From contig QHTP01000024.1 of assembly GCA_003220855.1 (NCBI GenBank), positions 1 through 28,426 on the forward strand: 28,426 nucleotides of DNA, read 5' to 3'. The stretch's first letter is position 1. Each line of letters opens with the position of its first letter. Shown piece after piece: positions 7,073 through 13,021 of the stretch. The position numbers and the translations under genes were made by a program. This stretch comes from Gemmatimonadota bacterium (GTDB lineage: Bacteria > Gemmatimonadota > Gemmatimonadetes > Gemmatimonadales > GWC2-71-9). The notes beneath the pieces are model-generated. The model did no database searches, was not told where the DNA came from, and was given only the letters and a program-made list of their open reading frames with translations.

Positions 7073-7977
7073 AGCTCGAACTCCATCGCGTCTTCTCCCA
7101 CCAGCACCCCCGACGCCTCGACCTGCGTCCGCTCGGCCGAGCCGGGGCACAGCATCGGATTGGTGTTGTTGATGTGCACGAGCACCGTGCGCTTGGCGTC
7201 GAGTCGCGGCAACAGCTCGAGGCTGCCCCCGGGCGCGCCGACGGGCAGGTGCCCCATCTCGCGCGCCGTAGGGGCGTCGCCGCCGACCACGGCGCGGAGC
7301 TCGTCGTCCGACCAGAACGTGCCGTCGAACAACAGGAGATCGGCGCCGCTCGCGACCCGTCGCACCCGATCGTCGATCGCGCCGGCCGTCGGCACGTACG
7401 CCAGCGTGCCGCCGGTGCGCTCGTCTTCGAGCCGCAGGCCGACATCGAAGGTCGCCTGGGAGACGCCACGAGCGTAACGCGGCGGCCGCCGGGCGACGGG
7501 GGCGGCGGAGCAGCACAGCCCGAGCGCAGCACCCGCGTGATCGGTGAGCGGCATGGGCCGAGCTTCGTCGAGCACCCGCGGCTCCACTCCCGAGTAGGCC
7601 GAGAGCACCCGGTAGAGCGGCCAGGCGCCGTCCAGCAGGGCCGTGACACCCGCCGGCGCGTACACGGGCAGCTTGCTGGCGCTCTCGCGCATCAGGAGCA
7701 GGCCGAGCGTATGATCGATTTCGCCGTCGGTCAGGATCACCGCGGCGATGCCCGAACCGCGGCGGCCCCGAGGCCACAGCTCGTGATGAGCGGCGAGCTG
7801 CGTGCGGAGGTCGGGCGAGGCGTTGAGCAGAATCCAGCGCTCGCCGTCCGCGCTCACGGCCACTGACGATTGGGTGCGGCCGCGGTTGTCGTGCCGGGCA
7901 TCAATGCAGTTCGGGCAGGCGCAGTTCCATTGGGGGACTCCGCCACCCGCCGCCGAGCCGAGAATGATCACGCGCAT
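7069..7977 (-). CDS. pqqB: PqqB, metallo-beta-lactamase-fold PQQ biosynthesis protein
   Basis: A 302-residue member of the PqqB family, thought to hydroxylate the crosslinked tyrosine-derived intermediate. The opening MRVIILGSAAGGGVPQWNC is diagnostic. The CxCxxC structural zinc site is C19, C21, C24. The TDGEIDHTLGLL segment (83-94) replaces the usual HxHxDH of metallo-beta-lactamases, as in other PqqB proteins. HINNTNPML near the C-terminus is also conserved. The ATG at 7977 lies directly after the hairpin that separates it from pqqA, and no separate Shine-Dalgarno sequence is seen, so expression may depend on that structure. It is coupled to pqqC by GTGA. Confidence 0.97.
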   Translation of the reverse strand: MRVIILGSAAGGGVPQWNCACPNCIDARHDNRGRTQSSVAVSADGERWILLNASPDLRTQLAAHHELWPRGRRGSGIAAVILTDGEIDHTLGLLLMRESASKLPVYAPAGVTALLDGAWPLYRVLSAYSGVEPRVLDEARPMPLTDHAGAALGLCCSAAPVARRPPRYARGVSQATFDVGLRLEDERTGGTLAYVPTAGAIDDRVRRVASGADLLLFDGTFWSDDELRAVVGGDAPTAREMGHLPVGAPGGSLELLPRLDAKRTVLVHINNTNPMLCPGSAERTQVEASGVLVGEDAMEFEL

Positions 7978-7980
7978 TGA

Positions 7981-8014
7981 ACAAAGGGGCCGGGTTTGTC
8001 ACCCGGCCCCTCTT
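7981..8014 (-). terminator. pqqA-pqqB intergenic hairpin with short T-run (attenuator candidate)
   Basis: A perfect 10-bp GC-rich stem (arms 7986-7995 and 8001-8010) with a 5-nt loop. On the transcribed minus strand it is preceded by AAGA and followed by TTTGTT. This resembles a weak intrinsic terminator placed 19 bp after the pqqA stop and 8 bp before the pqqB ATG. Partial termination here would give abundant short pqqA mRNA and less of the full operon, a pattern reported for pqqA in Methylobacterium. The T-run is short and interrupted, so read-through is expected. The stem also occupies the place where a pqqB ribosome-binding site would lie. Confidence 0.6.
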
Positions 8015-8032
8015 CAGCTGTTCCGGCTTGGT

Positions 8033-8107
8033 TCAGGCGTTGCCGGCGTACGCGCCGACTTCCATCCCCAGCTCGACGACTTCGAATTCGGGCTTGGTCC
8101 ACTTCAT
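8033..8107 (-). CDS. pqqA: PqqA, 24-residue precursor peptide of PQQ
   Basis: A 24-residue peptide, MKWTKPEFEVVELGMEVGAY followed by AGNA. E16 and Y20, spaced ExxxY, are the glutamate and tyrosine that become the PQQ skeleton. Position and spacing match other PqqA peptides, for example the Methylobacterium one with MEVTSY. The start ATG at 8107 has the best Shine-Dalgarno sequence in the operon, GGAGGA (minus strand, 8119-8114), 6 nt upstream. It is separated from pqqB by a hairpin and preceded by a sigma-54-type promoter with a predicted 5' leader of about 50 nt. The strong ribosome site and the downstream attenuator both fit a peptide that is consumed stoichiometrically and needed in excess. 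Confidence 0.97.
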   Translation of the reverse strand: MKWTKPEFEVVELGMEVGAYAGNA

Positions 8108-8169
8108 GTTGCGTCCTCCAGAAACGGTGGGGTCGATCGATCCCTACGAACCGCTTGCCCTAGATGAGA

Positions 8170-8185
8170 GGCAGACTCCGTGCCA
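8170..8185 (-). promoter_or_regulatory. sigma-54 (-24/-12) promoter of the pqq operon
   Basis: Reading the minus strand, 8185-8170 is TGGCACGGAGTCTGCC. It matches the sigma-54 consensus TGGCACGRNNNTTGCW at 14 of 16 positions, with the invariant GG and GC exactly spaced; the deviations are C for T in the -12 box and a final C. Transcription would start near 8159, about 50 nt before the pqqA ATG. The gene directly upstream on the same strand encodes an NtrC-family activator, the class of protein such promoters need. No comparable -35/-10 pair was seen in the interval. Confidence 0.75.
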
Positions 8186-8269
8186 GACAGGCCGACCTGG
8201 CAAGTCATTTCCCCGCAAGCGATTGGGGAGACCGTGTTGGCCACGAACCAAGCGAATGGTGAGTCTTTT

Positions 8270-8296
8270 CACCCACCCGTGGGTGTGGTCACCCAC
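8270..8296. promoter_or_regulatory. three-armed dyad, candidate activator site for the pqq promoter
   Basis: CACCCAC (8270-8276), GTGGGTG (8279-8285) and CACCCAC (8290-8296) form two overlapping perfect 7-bp inverted repeats with 2-nt and 4-nt spacers. They sit about 85-110 bp upstream of the -24 element, the usual distance for enhancer sites of NtrC-type activators. They overlap the last codons and stop of the regulator gene itself. No T-run follows on either strand, so a terminator is less likely. The binding protein is inferred, not shown. Confidence 0.5.
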
Positions 8297-9650
8297 TCAG
8301 CCCGAATTTCTTCAGACGGTAACGCAGCGTGTCACGCGATATGCCGAGGCGCTGGGCCGCCTTCGTCTGGTTTCCCCCTGCGTCCCGCAGCGCCTGCTCT
8401 ATTATCGTCTTCTCCCACTGCGGGAGCGTGGCCGCGTCCGGCTTCGCGGCATTGCCGTGGTCGGTCGAGCCAACGGGCCGCGTGAGCGACAGGTGCTCGA
8501 CATCGAGCGTCGGACCCCGACTCCACAGGACGGCGCGCTCGATGACATGGCTCAACTCGCGGACGTTCCCCGGCCAGGGGTAGGAGAGCAGCAGCTCGCG
8601 CGCAGCGCGGCTCAGCTCGCGCACGACCTTTCCGTACTTGGCGTTGAACGTGCGCAGGAAGTACTCGGTGAGGAGCAGCGCGTCCTCCCCGCGCTGGCGC
8701 AGGGGAGGCACGTCGAGCACGATCACCGCGAGCCGGAAATACAGATCCTTGCGGAACCGCTCCTCGCCCACCGCGCGCTCGAGATCGCGGTTGGTGGCGG
8801 CGATGATGCGGACGTCGATCTTGCGCTCGCGCACGCTGCCCACGCGCCGCACCGCCCGCTCCTCGATCGCCCGCAGCAGCTTTCCCTGCACCGCCAGGTC
8901 CACGTCGCCGATCTCGTCGAGGAACAGAAACCCCCCCTCCGCCGCCTCCATCAGGCCGGGCTTCGATTCCTTGGCGTCCGTGAACGCCCCGCGCTCGTGG
9001 CCGAACAGCTCGGCTTCCATGAGCGTGGCCGGCAGCGCCGTGCAGTTGACCTCGATGAACGGCTTCGTGGCCCGCGGGCCCGCGGCGTGGATCGCGCGAG
9101 CCAGGAGACCCTTGCCGGTGCCGGTTTCGCCGGTGAGCAGCACCGGCGGCGTCTCGTCGAGCGCCGCGATCTGTCGGGCCCGCTCGAGCACCGCGTGCAC
9201 GGCGCGCGACTCGCCCACCAGTCCTTCGAAGCCGACGTCCGTCGTGGCGCGACGGCGGTAGTAGGACAGCTCCTGCTTCAAGAGACGCGTCTCACGCGCG
9301 CGGTCGGCGAGCAGTTTCAGCTCCTCCAGGTCCACCGGTTTCTTGACGTAGTCGAAGGCGCCGAGCTTCACCGCTTCCACGGCGCCCTCGATCGAGCCGT
9401 AGGCCGTCAACATGATCACCGGGATCACGGGATCGAACGCGCGGATCCGCTTGAGCAGATCGAGCCCGCTCATCCCGGGCAGCCGGACGTCGGCGAAGAC
9501 GACGTCCGGCTGCAGGGCGGCGAGCAGCTCGAGCGCCTGCTCCCCCGTGCCTGCCACCTCCGCCTCGTAGCCGTGGTCGGCCAGGAACGCCTTGGCGGAG
9601 CGCGCCAGCGACTGCTCGTCGTCCACGATCAGCACGGTCGAGCCGCTCAC
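8289..9650 (-). CDS. NtrC-family sigma-54-dependent response regulator
   Basis: A 453-residue enhancer-binding protein with three parts. The receiver domain is 1-125, with acidic pocket D10/D11, phospho-acceptor D54 and the KKP motif at 103-105. The AAA+ sigma-54 interaction domain is about 143-375, with Walker A GETGTGKG (174-181), Walker B FLFLDEIGD (241-249) and the arginine-finger region FRKDLYFRL. A Fis-type helix-turn-helix is at 413-452 (GNQTKAAQRLGISRDTLRYR). The sigma-54 contact loop reads GAFTDA (221-226) rather than GAFTGA, a variant seen in some activators. The GTG at 9650 overlaps the kinase stop (GTGA). As last gene of its operon it lies directly before a sigma-54 promoter for pqqA, its probable target. 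Confidence 0.93.
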   Translation of the reverse strand: MSGSTVLIVDDEQSLARSAKAFLADHGYEAEVAGTGEQALELLAALQPDVVFADVRLPGMSGLDLLKRIRAFDPVIPVIMLTAYGSIEGAVEAVKLGAFDYVKKPVDLEELKLLADRARETRLLKQELSYYRRRATTDVGFEGLVGESRAVHAVLERARQIAALDETPPVLLTGETGTGKGLLARAIHAAGPRATKPFIEVNCTALPATLMEAELFGHERGAFTDAKESKPGLMEAAEGGFLFLDEIGDVDLAVQGKLLRAIEERAVRRVGSVRERKIDVRIIAATNRDLERAVGEERFRKDLYFRLAVIVLDVPPLRQRGEDALLLTEYFLRTFNAKYGKVVRELSRAARELLLSYPWPGNVRELSHVIERAVLWSRGPTLDVEHLSLTRPVGSTDHGNAAKPDAATLPQWEKTIIEQALRDAGGNQTKAAQRLGISRDTLRYRLKKFGLSG

Positions 9651-11143
9651 GCGATACTCCGTGCCGGCTGGGGCGTGACCTCGCCGCTCGCGATGGGCAG
9701 CCAGATCCGCACCGTGGTGCCGCGGCCGACGGTGCTCGCGATGTCGAGCCGGCCGCCCGCCTCCTCCACGTAGCGCTTGGCGATCGCGAGCCCCAGGCCG
9801 GTACCCTCGGGCCGCGTCGTGAAGAAGGGTTCGCACAGGTTGGGGAGAATCTCGGGGGCGATGCCGCGGCCGGTGTCGGTGACCTCGACGACGACACCGC
9901 CCACGCCGCTCGCACCGGGCTCGGTCCGCGTGGCGACGTCCAGCCGCCCGCCCTCCGGCATGGCGTCGAGCGCGTTCGAGACCAGCTCGGTCAGGGCCTG
10001 CTCGAGCCGCATCGGGTCCACCTGGATCTCGGGGAGGGCGACCGGGGCGTGGACGGCGAGCTCGACCTTGCGCTGGCGCAACAGCTCCGAGAATCCGGCG
10101 AGGGCGCCGTCGACCAGCGCCCGCACGCTCTCGCGCAGCGGGTGGAACGGCGCGGGCCGGGAGAATTGCAGCAGGTGAGCGATGCGCAGATCGAGTCGGT
10201 CGACCTGCTCCACGATGGCATCGAGCTGCTCGCGGGCGGCCGGAGCGTCGACGCGGTGCCGGGCGAGTTGGGCCGCGGCACGCAGACTGGCGAGCGGATT
10301 GCGCAGGCCGTGGGCCACCGCGGCGGCCATCTGGCCGATCGACGCGAGCTTCTCGGACTGCACCAGCTGTGCGCGCGACTGCCGCAGCTGCTCGGTCATG
10401 CGGGCGAAGGCCCGCGCCAAGTCGCCGATCTCGTCCGAGGACCGGGGCACGATGGCGTGAGCGATCGTATGTTCGAGGTCGCCCGCGCCGACGACGGCCA
10501 TCGCGTGGCGCAGCTCGGTGAGCGGGCGCGCCAGGTCGCGCGCGATGAGCCAGGACGCGATCAGGCCGGCGACGAGCGCCAGAAACACGGTCGCCCACAG
10601 GACCCAACGTTTCGTCTCGACGATGGTCTGCATCTGCGTGACGGCGCCCTGCACGCTGAGCTCGCGGGCCTGCCGATAGACCTCACGGTTCACGCTGGCA
10701 AGCGTCGGCTGCAGCCGCTCCAGCAGCTCGCGCCGCGCGATGAGTGCCGCCTGGTCCCCCTGCCCGGCATCGTGCAGCTGGAAGACGCGATCCGCCACGG
10801 TCCTAATGTCGGCTTCGATGCGGCGCACGCCGTCGACGAGCTTGACCTCGTCAGGGGGAAGGCCCGCGGCCCAGCGGTCGAGCCGGAAGGTCACCACCTG
10901 CTCGGTGAGCGGGAATTCCTGCTTGGCGGTGGGATCCCCGCCGAGGTAACGCCAGATGACCTGCGTCTGATTGAACATCGCGTCTTCGACGTCCGCGTAC
11001 GTGCGCGAGCGCGCCAGACGCTGGCCCAGCGCTTCCAGCGTGCCGCGCTCCCGCGCGTTGGTCCGAATGGCCTGGACGCCGACAAACAGGGTCGGGACGA
11101 CCATCAGGGCAAAACCCAATAGCAGCTTGCGTTGCAGGGTCAC
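9647..11143 (-). CDS. membrane sensor histidine kinase of an NtrC-type two-component system
   Basis: A 498-residue kinase. A first membrane segment (about 7-25) is followed by a roughly 150-residue periplasmic helical region (26-178) and a second membrane segment (180-200). A HAMP domain (about 200-255) leads to HisKA with H278 in AVAHGLRNPL and a HATPase domain with the N-box around N390, DTGRGI (423-428) and GTGLGLAI (447-454). The H-box has GLRNP where EIRNP is commoner. The long helical periplasmic part could sense a small ligand; none can be named. The GTG at 11143 overlaps the aminotransferase stop and its own TGA overlaps the regulator gene, so the pair is made together with the upstream metabolic genes. 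Confidence 0.93.
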   Translation of the reverse strand: MTLQRKLLLGFALMVVPTLFVGVQAIRTNARERGTLEALGQRLARSRTYADVEDAMFNQTQVIWRYLGGDPTAKQEFPLTEQVVTFRLDRWAAGLPPDEVKLVDGVRRIEADIRTVADRVFQLHDAGQGDQAALIARRELLERLQPTLASVNREVYRQARELSVQGAVTQMQTIVETKRWVLWATVFLALVAGLIASWLIARDLARPLTELRHAMAVVGAGDLEHTIAHAIVPRSSDEIGDLARAFARMTEQLRQSRAQLVQSEKLASIGQMAAAVAHGLRNPLASLRAAAQLARHRVDAPAAREQLDAIVEQVDRLDLRIAHLLQFSRPAPFHPLRESVRALVDGALAGFSELLRQRKVELAVHAPVALPEIQVDPMRLEQALTELVSNALDAMPEGGRLDVATRTEPGASGVGGVVVEVTDTGRGIAPEILPNLCEPFFTTRPEGTGLGLAIAKRYVEEAGGRLDIASTVGRGTTVRIWLPIASGEVTPQPARSIA

Positions 11144-12315
11144 AGCTGGATCGCTCTGAGCACGTCCCCCAAGATATCCAACGTCCGGTCCACGGTAACC
11201 TCCTCGTGCGCCATGGACACAAAATTGTACGCCGTGCGCTTGAACAGGAGGCCGCGCGCCGCACAGCCCCGCGCTACGTCCCGTGAGATAGTCTCGCTCG
11301 CGAAATGGAGAAAGCACATCTCTGCGATCCCGCCCACCCCGATCACCACATCGCCGTGCTCCTTGTGCAGGCGATGGAGGCCGTGCAGCAACCGGGTGCC
11401 CATGCGGTGCAGATGCCCGGACACATCTTCGTGCGCGAACGTCTCCAGCGTCGCCTGGGCCGCCGCGAGCGCCACAGCTTCGGTCGCGAGCGTCGACGAG
11501 ATCCACGTGCGGGCCACGCCGGCCATCAGGTCCGCCCTGCCGCCCACCACCGCCAGGGGAAACCCGTTCGCCATCGCCTTGCCTAGCACCGCGAGGTCGG
11601 GGCGAACGCCATAGCGCTCGGCCGCACCGCCGATCGCCAGCCGGAACGCCGTCTTGATCTCGTCGAACACGAGCACCGCGCCCACCCGCGTGGTCTCCTG
11701 GCGCAGCACCTCCAGCCATTCGCGCGTGGGCTCGACCACCACCACCGGTTCGACCACGACGACGGCGAGACGATCGCCGGCTTCGCGAATCACCCGTCGG
11801 GTTCCGTCCACGTCGTTGAACGGGATCTCCCCATACAGCGCACGGGTCGTCGCGGGGATGCCTTCGCCTCCCTGAGACCAGTCGAGCCAGCCGTGGTACC
11901 CGCAACCGAGCACGCGCTCGCGCCCGGTCGCCACGCGCGCCAGCCGCACCGCCGCAGCCACGGCTTCAGCACCGGTCTTCAAGAAGCGCAGCTGCTCGAG
12001 CCACGGGATCCGCATGGCGAGCGCAGCGGCCAGCTCCTCTTCCAACACTGGTGGCAGCGGACCCGCGACGCCCGCCGCGATCGCCTGCTCCGCCGCGCGA
12101 TTCACCGCGGGGTGCCCGTAGCCGAGCGCGACGGCGCCGAGGGCCATCACGTAGTCCACGTACTCGCGGCCTGCGGCATCCCACACGCGGTACCCCTCCG
12201 CGCGCGTCATGCGCGTCGGAAGGCCTGCGAGGTCCTCCGGTGCCGCGGCGCCGAACAGCGCGTCGGGTCGCTTGCTACCGGTCGACGTGAACCCGGGAAC
12301 GCGCCAGTCGCTCAC
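11140..12315 (-). CDS. class III aminotransferase, glutamate-1-semialdehyde aminomutase-like
   Basis: A 391-residue PLP enzyme. K246 in LGKAMANGFPLA is the PLP lysine, D218 in VFDEIKTAFR contacts the pyridine nitrogen, and Y140-H141-G142 with KTGAEAV (113-119) are the cofactor-binding segments. The start region TGSKRPDALFG and the YRVWDAAGREYVDYV segment align with the glutamate-1-semialdehyde aminomutase branch, but this branch also holds many amine and sugar aminotransferases. The operon context (sugar kinase, lyase-like protein) argues against haem synthesis, so I give no symbol. The GTG at 12315 lies 41 bp inside trmJ; it is preferred because SKRPDALFG is conserved and would be lost with a later start. 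Its stop overlaps the sensor kinase gene. Confidence 0.88.
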   Translation of the reverse strand: MSDWRVPGFTSTGSKRPDALFGAAAPEDLAGLPTRMTRAEGYRVWDAAGREYVDYVMALGAVALGYGHPAVNRAAEQAIAAGVAGPLPPVLEEELAAALAMRIPWLEQLRFLKTGAEAVAAAVRLARVATGRERVLGCGYHGWLDWSQGGEGIPATTRALYGEIPFNDVDGTRRVIREAGDRLAVVVVEPVVVVEPTREWLEVLRQETTRVGAVLVFDEIKTAFRLAIGGAAERYGVRPDLAVLGKAMANGFPLAVVGGRADLMAGVARTWISSTLATEAVALAAAQATLETFAHEDVSGHLHRMGTRLLHGLHRLHKEHGDVVIGVGGIAEMCFLHFASETISRDVARGCAARGLLFKRTAYNFVSMAHEEVTVDRTLDILGDVLRAIQL

Positions 12316-13021
12316 CGTATTTCACCACCTCGATGGCCATCGCACGCGCGAGCTTCGCTTCACGCTCGTCGAGCGGCGTCCGGTGGATCACCTCGCGCAC
12401 CGTGCGCATCACGCCCTCGGCCTGCCGCGTCTTGAAGAACTCGATCACCCGCAGCGCCGCCTCGACGTCCGCGAACAGACGCTCGAGATCGCCCGCGGTC
12501 GCAGGCGGGCCCTCGCGCCGGGGCGCCTTGAACGGCCGGCTCTCGTCGCCGCGCGTCACGGCGAGCTCGTACAGCATCAGCACGACGGCATGGGCCAGGT
12601 TGAGAGAAGGATACGCCGGGTTGGTGGGGATCGTGACGACGCGGTGGCACAGATCGAGCGCCTCGTTGGGGAGGCCCTTGTCCTCGCGACCGAACAGCAG
12701 CGCTGTCGGACCGGCATCCGCCTGGCCGAGGATCTCCCCGGCCGCCTCGCGCGGCCGCTGCAGGTTGCGCTTGGCCGTGCGGCCCCGCGCCGTGAACCCG
12801 ACGACGTGAACACAGTCCGCCAGGGCGTCCGGCAGACCCTCGAACCGGGCCACGCGAGCCAGGACGTCCTGCGTCTGGTGCGCGATGCCAGCGATGCGAG
12901 ACGCGTCGTACTCCCGGGGATCGACCAGCCGCAGGTCGCGCAGCCCGAAATTCTTGAGCGCCCGCACGACGTGCGCGATGTTGACGAGCTCCTGGGGCTC
13001 GTGCAGCACCACGACGATCAT
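12275..13021 (-). CDS. trmJ: TrmJ-like SPOUT tRNA/rRNA 2'-O-methyltransferase
   Basis: A 248-residue SpoU/TrmJ-type methyltransferase with the trefoil-knot SPOUT fold. Motif 1 is EPQELVNIAHVVRALKNFG with LRLVDP; motifs 2 and 3 are LLFGREDKGLPNEAL and VTIPTNPAYPSLNLAHAV, which form the S-adenosylmethionine knot. TrmJ methylates the 2'-OH of position 32 in tRNA anticodon loops. The length and a C-terminal helical extension after the knot fit TrmJ better than plain SpoU proteins. ATG at 13021 overlaps the preceding stop (ATGA). It sits as a housekeeping-type gene inside an otherwise metabolic and regulatory operon and overlaps the aminotransferase by 41 bp. Confidence 0.85.
   Translation of the reverse strand: MIVVVLHEPQELVNIAHVVRALKNFGLRDLRLVDPREYDASRIAGIAHQTQDVLARVARFEGLPDALADCVHVVGFTARGRTAKRNLQRPREAAGEILGQADAGPTALLFGREDKGLPNEALDLCHRVVTIPTNPAYPSLNLAHAVVLMLYELAVTRGDESRPFKAPRREGPPATAGDLERLFADVEAALRVIEFFKTRQAEGVMRTVREVIHRTPLDEREAKLARAMAIEVVKYGERLARSRVHVDR

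Noticed and set aside
8261..8296. CACCCAC/GTGGGTG dyad as a terminator of the regulator gene
   Set aside because: No T-run follows the stem on the minus strand, and it overlaps the last codons; an activator site is the better reading.
7977..9773. Plus-strand open frame of 598 codons opposite pqqA and the response regulator
   Set aside because: No family motif; crosses pqqA, its promoter and the regulator gene antisense. Typical high-GC shadow frame.
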